Notes: generated by a model from the sequence alone, not told the origin. A stretch of DNA of 64,000 nucleotides from JAVJRN01 sp040218415 (GCA_040218415.1 JAVJRN010000065.1:1-64000), one strand, 5' to 3'; shown: positions 17,512-26,215, numbered from the stretch's first letter. A program made the numbers and translations.

Positions 17512-19941
17512 TTAAAACTGTATGCGATACATTACATCGGGGAAAAAGCCAATTTGATCCACCCTATTTATATCGTCAGTTACCTCATTGTAGCGCTGCA
17601 CAAATTCATTTTTTCGATTGGTGACATTCTGCAAATCGACGAAAAACTGGTGTGAAATATTTCGTTTGTTACTATTGATCCTTACGCCAAACTTCACATC
17701 CCACCTAAAATAATCTTCATACCGCTGATCAAAAGCCAGAGATTCCACCCGTACTTCCCTGCCACCATTGGCGCGAGTACTGTTTAAGTCGACAGGTGTA
17801 TAAGGCTGACCGCCTGCTGTAGTAAGTTTCGTGTCAAAGGTCCAGGCATTCTTTTGGGCTTTCCCAAATTTCCATTCCTTTCCGAAAAGTAAATTGAAAA
17901 CATAGTTGTTATTAAAGGCAGTATTTCGCTCAATTCCATCGCTACCCTCATATTTGGAATCGTAAATGGAGGTGGTCATCAGTAGGTAGTAGTTATTGCT
18001 GAAGAATTTTTCCAGTGTCAATTCTATTCCAATGTTGCTTCCTGTCCCCTCATTTACTAAAAAGCTCTTTTCATTGAAGACAAAATCGGCACCCTCATTG
18101 ATGACAGAGTAGCTGCTTGGTGTTTCTTCAACAGGAATATTAAATAGGCTTTGATAATAAACTTCCGACTTCAACCTCCATGATGTCCCAAGGTTCCTAT
18201 CATATCCTAAGACAAAATGATGACTTTGAAGAAAACCCAATTGATCGTTTGTTCTCTTATATTCACCAGGAGCTACTTCTTGCTCTAAGAAAAGTATTGG
18301 AGTAGGAGCAGTTTGTGCATGTAATCCATAGGCGAAGCTAATCCGCTGCACAGGTGTAAACTGATAACTAATAGCCGCTCGTGGTTCAAGTGTGGCCTTA
18401 TTGGTAAAGTCAAAGTATTGACTATGGAGGCCAAAAGTAGTACTCAAATCATCGGATATTTTATATTCCGCTTGGGCGAAAAACTGAGAAAGGGTATAGT
18501 TTTCATCAACATCAGTAACCGTAATAAAATAATCAGGGATACCATCATTGTTGTCATCCGGAATTTCGATTCTGTTATCTCTATCCCGTGCACTAAATTT
18601 TGCATTAAATAGTTCACCTAAGTATCCTGCCCGCAAACTCCAGCGCGCATTAAATTTTTTGTTAAAGGTAGACGTAACAGAATATCTAAATTCCTTGTTC
18701 TCCACTTCCGTAGCGCTATATTTTTTTATCGTAACTTGATTTTCGTCTTTTATCAAGTTGTCTTGGTAGTAGTCATTTTGATTGGTTGAAATGCCTAAGG
18801 TGGTTTTTAAATAGGTGGTTTTATTTATTCTAAAAAGATTGTTTAAACCAACCACACCAAGTCGGTTGTCAACATAGGCGTCCTGTTTTGGATTGGCAAA
18901 TAGATCGGTTTCGTCCGTTTCATCGCCTTTGAAGTCTATACTGCTCAAGCCTCCAAGTCCGAAAAGTTCAAACTTACCCAGCTTAGTTTCTCCAAGGTTG
19001 AGTTTAAAAGAAAAGTCTTGATAATAGGGAATAGCATTCGTGCCTGTTGCTGCCAAAGAGGCGATTCCATATCTGTAGGAGGCAACAAAAGAGGTGTTTT
19101 TTTTCTTGCTTAGTGGCCCTTCAGCCATGAACTCCAACCCAGTAAAGGCACCTAACTGGCCAGTAAATTCATGTTTATCGGGGTTACCATTTCTGAAATT
19201 AATGTCGAAAACGGCTGCATTCGCATTTCCATATTCCGCTGGGAATGCGCCAGTTAAAAAATCGGATGTACGTAGCATGTTGGTATTCAAAGCATTGACA
19301 GGTCCGCCGGTAACACCCAGTGTAGCAAAGTGATTGGTTGTTGCCACGGGCAATCCTTCTATCCTCCATAAGAGTCCGGTGGGTGAGTTTCCTCTGACTA
19401 CAATGTCATTTCTAGAATCATTGGGTGCTGATACTCCTGCAAAGCTAGAAGCTAACCTAGCAACATCATTTCGTCCTCCTGAAAAGCGTGTGGTTTCTTC
19501 TAAGCTGAAGGTTCGGGCGCTAACTTTAGCCAGTTCATTAATGGGCATGTCTTTGTCACTATTGGCTGTAATAACGACTGCATCAAGGTTCTCAACGGAC
19601 TCTTCCAGCTTTATATTCAGAATAATTTCTTTGCCAGCAGTTACTAGCACATTTGAGACATTCGAGGATTTATATCCAACATATTGTACCAAAAAATCCT
19701 GCCTTCCTATGGGTACTTCATCAAGCCTGAACGCTCCGTTGATGTCCGTTATCGTTCCGATAGCGGGATCACTTCCTGCCAATATGATGGTGGCGCCTAT
19801 AAGCTCAAAATCAGCTTGCGCATCAAGTATTTTGCCTTTTACAACTTGTGTTTGCGCAAGAGGTTGGAAAATAATGAATACTGCTAGAATGATTCCGAGT
19901 AGTATTTTAAATAATTCGTTTCGGATAGAGAGAGAATTCAT
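17512..19941 (-). CDS. TonB-dependent receptor with N-terminal CarboxypepD_reg-like domain
   Basis: An 809-residue outer-membrane receptor. I take ATG 19941 as start because a signal peptide begins there (LLGIILAVFIIFQPLAQ); the frame extends 18 codons upstream without one. A carboxypeptidase-regulatory-like domain (VVKGKILDAQADF, about 35-115) is followed by the plug (DIVVRGNSPTGLLWRIEGLPV), then a 22-strand barrel ending in aromatic F (VMYRIQF). Such receptors import large ligands with energy from TonB-ExbBD. No SusD lipoprotein is adjacent, so the ligand is probably a siderophore, vitamin or peptide rather than a glycan. It diverges from the second LytS/LytTR pair, a likely regulator. Confidence 0.87.
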   Translation of the reverse strand: MNSLSIRNELFKILLGIILAVFIIFQPLAQTQVVKGKILDAQADFELIGATIILAGSDPAIGTITDINGAFRLDEVPIGRQDFLVQYVGYKSSNVSNVLVTAGKEIILNIKLEESVENLDAVVITANSDKDMPINELAKVSARTFSLEETTRFSGGRNDVARLASSFAGVSAPNDSRNDIVVRGNSPTGLLWRIEGLPVATTNHFATLGVTGGPVNALNTNMLRTSDFLTGAFPAEYGNANAAVFDINFRNGNPDKHEFTGQLGAFTGLEFMAEGPLSKKKNTSFVASYRYGIASLAATGTNAIPYYQDFSFKLNLGETKLGKFELFGLGGLSSIDFKGDETDETDLFANPKQDAYVDNRLGVVGLNNLFRINKTTYLKTTLGISTNQNDYYQDNLIKDENQVTIKKYSATEVENKEFRYSVTSTFNKKFNARWSLRAGYLGELFNAKFSARDRDNRIEIPDDNNDGIPDYFITVTDVDENYTLSQFFAQAEYKISDDLSTTFGLHSQYFDFTNKATLEPRAAISYQFTPVQRISFAYGLHAQTAPTPILFLEQEVAPGEYKRTNDQLGFLQSHHFVLGYDRNLGTSWRLKSEVYYQSLFNIPVEETPSSYSVINEGADFVFNEKSFLVNEGTGSNIGIELTLEKFFSNNYYLLMTTSIYDSKYEGSDGIERNTAFNNNYVFNLLFGKEWKFGKAQKNAWTFDTKLTTAGGQPYTPVDLNSTRANGGREVRVESLAFDQRYEDYFRWDVKFGVRINSNKRNISHQFFVDLQNVTNRKNEFVQRYNEVTDDINRVDQIGFFPDVMYRIQF

Positions 19942-20120
19942 AATCGTGATTTGATGTCTATAATTTTTTGATCTATCCAAAACTACGGTGAGCAATGAGC
20001 GCAGGAAATAATATTCTTTTTGAACCGAGAAATGACCAACCTGAAGCAGTTAAAAACCGCTTTAAACCGCTCAAATAAGTGTGATAAAGCCATTAATCAA
20101 TTTGAGTCGGTGTTTTGCAT

Positions 20121-20151
20121 GTTTGACATGAGCAAATTCTGGTTTCACATG
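20121..20151 (+). promoter_or_regulatory. Candidate LytTR operator (two direct repeats 21 nt apart)
   Basis: GTTTGACATG at 20121-20130 is repeated as GTTTCACATG at 20142-20151, with 9 of 10 bases identical and a start-to-start distance of 21 bases. The site lies in the 264-bp region between the divergent TonB-receptor gene and the kinase gene. LytTR domains bind two direct half-sites on one face of the helix, and this spacing fits. Autoregulation and control of the receptor are inferences. Confidence 0.45.
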
Positions 20152-20205
20152 TTTTTCGCTAATTATCACCAACAAAATCCCTTATTTTTAGAAGACTTTT
20201 AGCGT

Positions 20206-21246
20206 ATGAAAAATATTAAAATAAAGGAGGTTTATGTCAGATGGTTTGGTATTCCGCTGGTTGCCCTGTTATCTGTCTTTTCAATAGAACATGCCAGGCA
20301 GGGTGTTTTTTGGCGTGAGTATTTGATAGGCTTATCCTTTACGACGCTTTATTGGAATGGCGCCTTCCTTATTTTCATGATGTATCGAAGGCTATATCCA
20401 AATATTTCTGAGACCACTAAGCGGTTGACAATAACCATTATTTCACTTGTAATTTGGTTGACTTTTGGTGGCCTGCCATTGAAGCTTGTGTTCGGATATA
20501 TGGAGCTTAGGCACATATTTAACATGGAAAGTTATTTGGAAACTCTTCCGTTTAATATGATGATTGGTTTTTTTGTGGGTTCCTTATATGAAGGTGCCTT
20601 CTTTTTTGAAAAGTATAAGGAAACCTTCAGGATCAATGAGCAACTTAAAAATCAGCAAATAAGGACACAATTAGAAGTACTTCAAAATCAGATGAGTCCA
20701 CATTTCCTCTTTAATAGTTTAAACACTTTGACAACCCTTATCGCGGAGAGCCAAGAAGTTGCTATTGATTTTACTCAGAACCTATCGGAAGTATATAGGT
20801 ATATTTTGAAAAATAAGGATCGAGAATTGGTGCGCTTGGAAGAGGAAATTGATTTTGCAAAATCCTATGTTTTTCTTCTCAAAATGAGATATCCTGATAA
20901 CCTGACAGTAGATTTTAATGTGCCAGATGTGTTTTTATCAACAAATATTGCTCCACTTACTATTCAAATGCTTCTAGAAAATGCGATTAAGCACAACATT
21001 GTGTCCAAGTCAAAGCCTTTGCATATTGATGTATATATAGAAAACGGACGGTCAATTGTTGTGAAAAACAATCTTCAATTAAAATCAGCATTAGAAAAAT
21101 CAACAAAAACAGGCTTAACGAATATTAAAAACAGATATGCTTATTTTGGAAATAAACAAATAGATATCATTTCCACTACGCGAAACTTCATGGTGGCTGT
21201 CCCACTTATAGATCTCATTGAAGACAATCAATTAAGTATAACGTGA
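20206..21246 (+). CDS. Sensor histidine kinase, LytS-like
   Basis: A 346-residue membrane kinase with about four hydrophobic segments in the first 140 residues. The acceptor histidine is H166 in NQMSPHFLFNSLN. An ATPase domain has the N-box MLLENAIKHN and G-box TGLTNIKNRYAYFG. It is the same class as the kinase encoded at 12.7 kb but clearly diverged. Its stop overlaps the start of the regulator by the four-base GTGA. Confidence 0.87.
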   Translation: MKNIKIKEVYVRWFGIPLVALLSVFSIEHARQGVFWREYLIGLSFTTLYWNGAFLIFMMYRRLYPNISETTKRLTITIISLVIWLTFGGLPLKLVFGYMELRHIFNMESYLETLPFNMMIGFFVGSLYEGAFFFEKYKETFRINEQLKNQQIRTQLEVLQNQMSPHFLFNSLNTLTTLIAESQEVAIDFTQNLSEVYRYILKNKDRELVRLEEEIDFAKSYVFLLKMRYPDNLTVDFNVPDVFLSTNIAPLTIQMLLENAIKHNIVSKSKPLHIDVYIENGRSIVVKNNLQLKSALEKSTKTGLTNIKNRYAYFGNKQIDIISTTRNFMVAVPLIDLIEDNQLSIT

Positions 21247-22013
21247 TAAAGGTTTTAATTATAGAAGACGAGGCGCCAGCTTTCAGGCGATTACAAAAGA
21301 TCATAGATGATCTAAACCTGGATATTGAAATAATTGATGTTATCGACAGTGTTGAGGACAGTGTGAAGTGGCTGAATAATCACGAAAGGCCAGACTTAAT
21401 TTTTATGGATATACAATTGAGTGATGGCTTGAGTTTCGAAATATTCGATCGTGTGAAAATCACAAAACCTGTTATTTTCACCACCGCTTTTGATGATTAT
21501 ATGCTCAAGGCTTTTAAGGTCAATAGTATTGACTATCTATTAAAGCCAATCAAAATAGAAGATTTGAGGCAAAGTATCAATAAGTACTACGAGTTGCATA
21601 CAGCAAGAAACAATGCTAGCCATACAGTAGATATTTCTGATTTAGTAAAACAGATAAGGCTAGGAGAGGGGAATTATAAGTCTCGGTTTTTGGTGAAACT
21701 GCGAGATAAACTGGTGTCTGTAGAAGTTGATAACATTGCTTGCTTCAGGACACATCTTGGCGTGGTGCAAATGGTGACCAAGCAAAATAAAAAGTACATC
21801 ATGGACTCACCGCTCGACGAAATCATGTTGCAGCTTGATCCTTCTAAGTTTTTTCGAGCCAATAGGCAGTATATCGTTAATTTTCACGCCATAGAGGCGA
21901 CTCATAAATATCATAAAGGGAAACTTTTGGTTGAGCTGAAGCCTAGAGCAGAGGAGGCCATTGTAATTAGCGCAGAGAAATCCTCAGAATTTAAACGGTG
22001 GCTGGGTGATTAA
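21243..22013 (+). CDS. LytTR-family response regulator
   Basis: A 256-residue regulator starting at GTG 21243. Receiver: IIEDEAP, phosphoacceptor D56 in LIFMDIQLSDG, and YLLKPIK. The LytTR domain from about 150 contains FLVKLRDKLVSVEVDNIAC and FFRANRQYIVNFHAI. It is the cognate partner of the overlapping kinase gene. The divergent TonB receptor and a nearby direct repeat make that receptor a plausible target. Confidence 0.88.
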   Translation: MIKVLIIEDEAPAFRRLQKIIDDLNLDIEIIDVIDSVEDSVKWLNNHERPDLIFMDIQLSDGLSFEIFDRVKITKPVIFTTAFDDYMLKAFKVNSIDYLLKPIKIEDLRQSINKYYELHTARNNASHTVDISDLVKQIRLGEGNYKSRFLVKLRDKLVSVEVDNIACFRTHLGVVQMVTKQNKKYIMDSPLDEIMLQLDPSKFFRANRQYIVNFHAIEATHKYHKGKLLVELKPRAEEAIVISAEKSSEFKRWLGD

Positions 22014-22370
22014 TCTTGTCTCCTAATCCTGTAAAATGATCCTTTACGAGACTTTTCTTGATTGTCAAAGTTGGCCTTTTTAAGTGAGATAACGCTTGTG
22101 CTAAAGTTGCTTTTAATTCCCAAATTGTTTTGCTAAAACTTGTTTCATTATTAGAGCAAGGAAGAAATTTTGCAATAGTCGATATCCATGTTTCTACTTG
22201 ATACTTCTCGCTTCTACAGTTTTGGAACTCCAAATGAAGCATTTGTGAATTGCCTATCTGAATGGAACTTTCAAAAAGTCATACAGGGGTTTGGAATCAT
22301 CTGTATTCTTGATCTCCTCATCGCCTGAAATCAACTTTATCTGAGAATAGGAAGTTTGGAAAGTGGGAGT
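22014..22370. other. Intergenic region, no supported gene
   Basis: The 357 bases between the LytTR gene and the SRAP stop hold only a weak 83-codon minus-strand frame (21991-22242) that overlaps the LytTR 3' end and matches nothing I know. The SRAP frame continues open for 37 codons past its TAG (see findings). Confidence 0.4.
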
Positions 22371-23120
22371 CTATAATTGCGGCCATGAAAATGGCTGCCA
22401 TGCCGCAGGGTTATTTCCATTCCCGTTTTTTCCGGCTAATGTGTTCACCGTGGTAAAGTCCATTTCCTCCGTTGGGTAGGAGAGCATGAGTGATTGTAAC
22501 TCCTGTTCATCTGCCTTTCCCGAAACCTCCATATTCAACCATTTTTCTGTCAATGCCAATGGTAAAATGAGTGGCATTCTCGGGCCTCCACGTTTGAGTA
22601 CATCAGGATTGTTGTGGATTTCCTTCATCTTTTCATTGGCTTCTGTGGTTATGATGGTAACAGTCGTTCTTTTAAGTTGATTTTCCGGATCAAGCCATTG
22701 GTCCCATAATCCTGCTAAAATCATTGGCTCATCGCTTTTAAGTGTAACCAAATAAGGTATTTTGGTTTTTTTATCAACATGATGATACTCATAAAATCCA
22801 TGAAGTCCGACAATACATCTTCGAGATTTTATAGGCTCACGCCAAACACCTGATGAAAATAAGTTGTCATTACGCGCATTCAAATGCTTTCTTTGGAATA
22901 GCGCCGCATCTTTGGCGTTTTTAGTCCAAAATGGGATGAGCCCCCAAGGGATCAATTGCACTTTATTTTGACTCAAATTGGTGATGATGGGTAATGGAGT
23001 ATCTCCAAAACCATTGGCCCAATAAGCTTCCGGGAAAGAGGGGATTTCACTCTTTGGTATCCCTTTGTGGGCAGCAAGCTTCTCTATTTTTCTCTTGGTA
23101 TAAGTGACGTTGTAACACAC
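22371..23120 (-). CDS. SRAP-domain protein (YedK/HMCES), abasic-site shield
   Basis: A 249-residue SOS-response-associated peptidase. After Met removal the catalytic C2 (MCYNVTY) forms a thiazolidine crosslink with abasic sites in single-stranded DNA, protecting them from cleavage. Other active-site elements are NARNDNLF, the glutamate in GLHGFYEYHH, and a histidine in KEIHNN. Between that His and the following RMPLIL motif there are about 10 extra residues compared with E. coli YedK. The start codon is GTG at 23120. No partner nuclease is adjacent. Confidence 0.85.
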   Translation of the reverse strand: MCYNVTYTKRKIEKLAAHKGIPKSEIPSFPEAYWANGFGDTPLPIITNLSQNKVQLIPWGLIPFWTKNAKDAALFQRKHLNARNDNLFSSGVWREPIKSRRCIVGLHGFYEYHHVDKKTKIPYLVTLKSDEPMILAGLWDQWLDPENQLKRTTVTIITTEANEKMKEIHNNPDVLKRGGPRMPLILPLALTEKWLNMEVSGKADEQELQSLMLSYPTEEMDFTTVNTLAGKNGNGNNPAAWQPFSWPQL

Positions 23121-23165
23121 GAATGAAAGTTACAGAAAGAAAATAAACTCACTCAATATTGTTAC

Positions 23166-23876
23166 TTATAAAAAAGTCAATTGCTGACTTCTTACCCAAG
23201 CTTCCTGATTATCCCATTTTATTTTTACCCAGAGTTGGTTTTTTTCCACGACCTCCACCTTATGTCCTTTTTTGAGCACTAGCAATGGCTCAGAGCCAGC
23301 AGAAGGCCCAGACATGACAATAGTTTGTTCTTTAAGTATGATGGCTTCCTCATTTAAGAGCCAATCAGTGGTCAGAAAAATGAGGCAAATAGTTAGTACG
23401 ACTTGGACAATTATAGCACCCACAGACTTTTCGCCCTTTCTTTTTTTGTAAATAATGGTAACCGTGCAGAGCGTAATTAGTAATAATAAGAATAAAATAA
23501 TGCCTTCTTTATAATTCCGAAAGAATGAAATAAAAAGTTTGTTGTCCGAATATTCATAACCTGACAAATCATTTTCTTGTGCTAGTTCGGTCATTTTATC
23601 AAACGCCTTTCTGTTGGTGGTGAGTTCGTAGTATTTGTTGAGATATATCAACGAATTTGTATAATCACCCAGCCCTTCTTTGATATATGCCATCTTCAAA
23701 AGGATGGATTTGCTAGTTTCCCCTGATTGATATAGCGAGTCATAAAGCTCAAAAGCTTCAGTAAACTTTTGGTTTTCAAATAAACTATCAGCAGTAATCT
23801 TCGTTTCCTGCCCGTAAAGGCCAGTAATTGATAGCGTAAAAATAATAGTTGAAATAATTATTCTAAAAAGCATCAT
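23166..23876 (-). CDS. TPR and SH3-domain membrane protein (BatE-like)
   Basis: A 236-residue protein starting at ATG 23876; the frame extends to a TTG at 23894 that I consider less likely. It has a signal peptide (IIISTIIFTLSITGLYGQ), a TPR-like region at about 25-90 (FTEAFELYDSLYQSGETSK), two membrane segments (GIILFLLLLITLCTVTIIY; IIVQVVLTICLIFLT), and a C-terminal bacterial SH3 domain (KKGHKVEVVEKNQLWVKIKW). This order matches BatE-like proteins of Bacteroidota aerotolerance operons, but no BatA-D genes are adjacent. Function is not known. Confidence 0.6.
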   Translation of the reverse strand: MMLFRIIISTIIFTLSITGLYGQETKITADSLFENQKFTEAFELYDSLYQSGETSKSILLKMAYIKEGLGDYTNSLIYLNKYYELTTNRKAFDKMTELAQENDLSGYEYSDNKLFISFFRNYKEGIILFLLLLITLCTVTIIYKKRKGEKSVGAIIVQVVLTICLIFLTTDWLLNEEAIILKEQTIVMSGPSAGSEPLLVLKKGHKVEVVEKNQLWVKIKWDNQEAWVRSQQLTFL

Positions 23877-23881
23877 AAGGG

Positions 23882-23912
23882 TTGTATTTTGCAAATGGTA
23901 ATTCTATTTTTG
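23882..23912 (+). promoter_or_regulatory. Candidate Bacteroidota-type promoter for tRNA-Lys
   Basis: TATTTTTG at 23905-23912 matches the Bacteroidota -7 consensus TAnnTTTG, with a TTG at 23882-23884, 20 bases upstream. Transcription would start about 50 bases before the tRNA. A match of this size can occur by chance in A+T-rich DNA. Confidence 0.4.
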
Positions 23913-23971
23913 CAACCGCAATTTTAAGCAAGGCACTTCTAAAAGCCTAGTTAAAAAACGCAAAAACGGAT

Positions 23972-24044
23972 GATCTGGTAGCTCAGCTGGTAGAGCATCT
24001 CCCTTTTAAGGAGAGGGTCCTGGGTTCGAGCCCCAGCCAGATCA
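23972..24044 (+). tRNA. tRNA-Lys (anticodon TTT)
   Basis: A 73-base cloverleaf. The acceptor stem pairs GATCTGG with CCAGATC and ends with discriminator A. The D-arm is GCTCAGCTGGTAGAGC, the anticodon stem TCTCC/GGAGA encloses CTTTTAA (anticodon TTT), and the T-arm contains GGTTCGAGCC. CCA is not encoded. An intrinsic terminator follows. Confidence 0.97.
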
Positions 24045-24051
24045 CAAAATT

Positions 24052-24083
24052 AACCTGATTCAATTTAGAGTCAGGTTTTTTTT
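24052..24083 (+). terminator. Intrinsic terminator of tRNA-Lys
   Basis: AACCTGATTC (24052-24061) pairs with GAGTCAGGTT (24068-24077), including one G-T pair. The loop is six bases, followed by six more T residues. It lies 7 bases after the tRNA and is a textbook rho-independent terminator. Confidence 0.9.
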
Positions 24084-24086
24084 GTT

Positions 24087-24899
24087 TTAAAGCATTGATA
24101 TTTTCTGTAATGCTTCCTCCATTTTTTTTTCTAATTTCAGCACTCTTTCCTCCACGATTGAAGGTGGATTAAGGTATTTAGAATAAACCGATTCAATAGA
24201 CCAAATCTCAATTAAGTCGTTATTTTGGATAATTAGTTCAGGGTAGTTTGGGTCATCTGCACTGAGTTTGAGTAATTCTTCTTGGTGCGAGACCATTCTT
24301 CGGGTTGTAATATTCTCACGATTTACCACAGTAATAATTTTTTTCTCATATTGGTGGAGAGAATCAAGTTCTATCCTTTTTCCCACCAGTATGTCGCCAT
24401 GGTGCAATCCTTGTTGATGGTATTCCATTTCGCTACCGTTCATCTCGAATGCTCGATACAAGCTTGGGTCTTTTACGGGTAAATTGATCTGAGTGAGTGT
24501 ATTGATGAAATCTTTCGTATTGTGGCTTACAATGTAGTCAAGGTATTGATGGACTTGCACCAAGCTAATTCCATTGTTTTTTGGCTCGGAGATGTTATTT
24601 TTTTTCGGTTCGAGCTTATGAGCTTTGTTTAGTTTTTGATTCAATAAGTCGATGCTGTAAATCTCGCTTACCGTCAGCTTTCTTGTGAGGAGCACGTCAA
24701 TAGAAATGTTAAAATAACCAGCTATCTGAATCAGCGTGTCGATTTTGGGTTCAGATCGGCCTTCTTCGTAAGCACCAATACTTGGTCGAGCCAGATTGAA
24801 TAAACTCGCGAACTCTGCCTGGCTGATTCTTTTGGTTTGCCTGATCTTTTTGATGTTTTCGCCAATAAAAGATAATTTTTTGCTAATATTTTGAGCCAT
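24087..24899 (-). CDS. XRE-family regulator with S24-like C-terminal domain
   Basis: A 270-residue repressor-like protein starting at ATG 24899; an in-frame TTG at 24941 is less likely. The N-terminal helix-turn-helix (KKIRQTKRISQAEFASLFNL ... SIGAYEEGRSEPK) is followed by a linker and a LexA/CI-type fold (FEMNGSEMEYHQQGLHHGDILVGKRI). A serine is retained in the GSEM segment, but no clear catalytic lysine follows, so self-cleavage is doubtful and ligand or stress sensing is more likely. The C-terminus is a coiled coil. It diverges from the PspA cluster across 152 bp containing repeated GATCAA elements, so it is the obvious candidate regulator. Confidence 0.75.
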   Translation of the reverse strand: MAQNISKKLSFIGENIKKIRQTKRISQAEFASLFNLARPSIGAYEEGRSEPKIDTLIQIAGYFNISIDVLLTRKLTVSEIYSIDLLNQKLNKAHKLEPKKNNISEPKNNGISLVQVHQYLDYIVSHNTKDFINTLTQINLPVKDPSLYRAFEMNGSEMEYHQQGLHHGDILVGKRIELDSLHQYEKKIITVVNRENITTRRMVSHQEELLKLSADDPNYPELIIQNNDLIEIWSIESVYSKYLNPPSIVEERVLKLEKKMEEALQKISML

Positions 24900-24978
24900 G
24901 CTATAACTTTTATCATTTTGTGTCGTAAACTTACCCAACAATTTAGATTTATTTCGATCAACCGAGAGGGAATTTTTA

Positions 24979-25003
24979 GATCAATAGTTCTTATCATTTG
25001 ATC
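24979..25003. promoter_or_regulatory. Inverted repeat GATCAA-N13-TTGATC (candidate operator)
   Basis: GATCAA at 24979-24984 and TTGATC at 24998-25003 form a dyad in the shared promoter region between the XRE gene and the PspA cluster. Another GATCAA lies about 24 bases before it. Half-site size and spacing suit a dimeric XRE repressor. Binding is inferred only. Confidence 0.35.
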
Positions 25004-25051
25004 AGCGCTATATTTAGACTTTCTTTTTTAAACTATATCAAGAATTAAAAT

Positions 25052-25447
25052 ATGAACACACATTTCGCAACTGTTAAGGATTATTTGTTAGAACTCGATT
25101 ACACCATCGTTCAAGAGGATGAAAATGATGGGGTTTTGGTAGTAGAAAATGAGGAGGAAGGGATTAAAAATGTAGTACTTATAATCTCTGACCCAATTCT
25201 AATTGTTGAGCAATATCTTTTTGACCTGCCTAAAAACTCCTCGGATATTTACAAAAAACTGTTGGCAAAAAACAGAGATATTATTCATGGGGCATTTGCC
25301 CTTGACGAAACGGGAAATCGAGTGCTTTTCAGAAATACGCACGAATGTGAAAACCTCGACTTGAACGAGATTGAGGCAACCTTGAATTCTTTATCTCTTT
25401 TGCTCAGTGAGTATGCAGATGAACTAATAGGATTCAGCAAGCAATAA
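25052..25447 (+). CDS. YbjN/type III chaperone-like small protein
   Basis: A 131-residue acidic protein, first gene of the PspA cluster. The pattern of a helix, hydrophobic strands (VVLIISDPILIVEQYLFDLP), then HGAFALDETGNRVLFRNTHE and a long C-terminal helix (EIEATLNSLSLLLSEYADEL) resembles the YbjN and Tir-chaperone-like fold; it could equally be assigned to the YjfI (DUF2170) group, which occurs beside PspA in E. coli. Such proteins are thought to act as small chaperones or adaptors. The pspA gene follows after 26 bases. Confidence 0.6.
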   Translation: MNTHFATVKDYLLELDYTIVQEDENDGVLVVENEEEGIKNVVLIISDPILIVEQYLFDLPKNSSDIYKKLLAKNRDIIHGAFALDETGNRVLFRNTHECENLDLNEIEATLNSLSLLLSEYADELIGFSKQ

Positions 25448-25473
25448 ATTTTACACAAAAAAATAAAGAAAAA

Positions 25474-26178
25474 ATGAACGTTTTTAGAAGATTATTCAGA
25501 GTAGGGGCGGCAGAAACACATGCTGCGATAGATAAGTTGGAAAATCCAATCAAAATGACCGAACAAGGTATTCGAGACCTTAAAAAAGATCTTGATAACA
25601 GCTTAAGGGCGCTTGCCGAGGTAAAGGCCATGGCCATAAGGGCTAGAAATGATGTGCAAACTAACAAATCAAAGGCGCAAGATTACGAAAGCAAAGCCAT
25701 ACAACTTTTGAAGAAAGCGCAAAGTGGAGAATTATCGGCAGAAGATGCAGATAGACTGGCCACAGAAGCGCTAGCGAGAAAGGAAGAGTTTACACAGGCC
25801 ATGAATGTGAGTAGCGCTGAGCGAGAAAGATTTGATAAGAACGTGGCTCAATTAGATGCAACAGTTAAGAAATTGAAATCAAATATCAGTGGCTATGAAA
25901 ATGAGCTAAGAACATTAAAAGCGCGCGTGAAAGTAAGTGAAGCATCAGCAAAGGTGAACAAGCAAATGGCTCAGATAGATGCTTCCAGCACAGTTTCCAT
26001 GCTTGAGCGAATGAAAGAAAAGGTAACTCAGCAGGAAGCCTTGGCGGAAGCTTACGGCGATATCGCTGGTGAATCAAAGACGTTGGATGATGAAATCGAC
26101 TCGGCTCTTGATGGTAAAAGTGCCAAGGCTTCAGATGATCTAGCCGCAATGAAAGCAAAGCTTGGCTTAGACAAATAG
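25474..26178 (+). CDS. pspA: PspA/IM30-family membrane-remodelling protein
   Basis: A 234-residue ESCRT-III-like protein, almost entirely alpha-helical coiled coil. It starts MNVFRRLFRVGAAETHA, the amphipathic membrane-binding helix, and has ENPIKMTEQGIRDLKKDL, the strongly conserved PspA motif. By family knowledge it oligomerises on damaged or stored-curvature-stressed inner membrane and stabilises it. It lacks a PspF partner here. A perfect hairpin stands between it and the next gene. Confidence 0.93.
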   Translation: MNVFRRLFRVGAAETHAAIDKLENPIKMTEQGIRDLKKDLDNSLRALAEVKAMAIRARNDVQTNKSKAQDYESKAIQLLKKAQSGELSAEDADRLATEALARKEEFTQAMNVSSAERERFDKNVAQLDATVKKLKSNISGYENELRTLKARVKVSEASAKVNKQMAQIDASSTVSMLERMKEKVTQQEALAEAYGDIAGESKTLDDEIDSALDGKSAKASDDLAAMKAKLGLDK

Positions 26179-26183
26179 TGATT

Positions 26184-26215
26184 ATCATTGGCGATGCATG
26201 TGCATCGCCAATGAT
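26184..26215 (+). repeat. Perfect 15-bp inverted repeat between pspA and the OB-fold gene
   Basis: ATCATTGGCGATGCA (26184-26198) is mirrored by TGCATCGCCAATGAT (26201-26215) around a TG dinucleotide. It starts 5 bases after the pspA stop. No T-run follows, so it is not a classical terminator; an mRNA-stabilising or processing hairpin is plausible. Confidence 0.7.

Noticed and set aside
19334..19954. 206-codon frame opposite the TonB-receptor gene
   Set aside because: It is the reverse of the well-supported receptor N-terminal and plug region and has no motif of its own.
20020..20202. 60-codon plus-strand frame between the TonB-receptor and kinase genes
   Set aside because: It covers the likely promoter and the candidate LytTR operator, has no recognisable motif, and ends in aromatic low-quality sequence.
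21991..22242. 83-codon minus-strand frame after the LytTR gene
   Set aside because: It overlaps the LytTR 3' end and matches no known family; possibly chance or a remnant.
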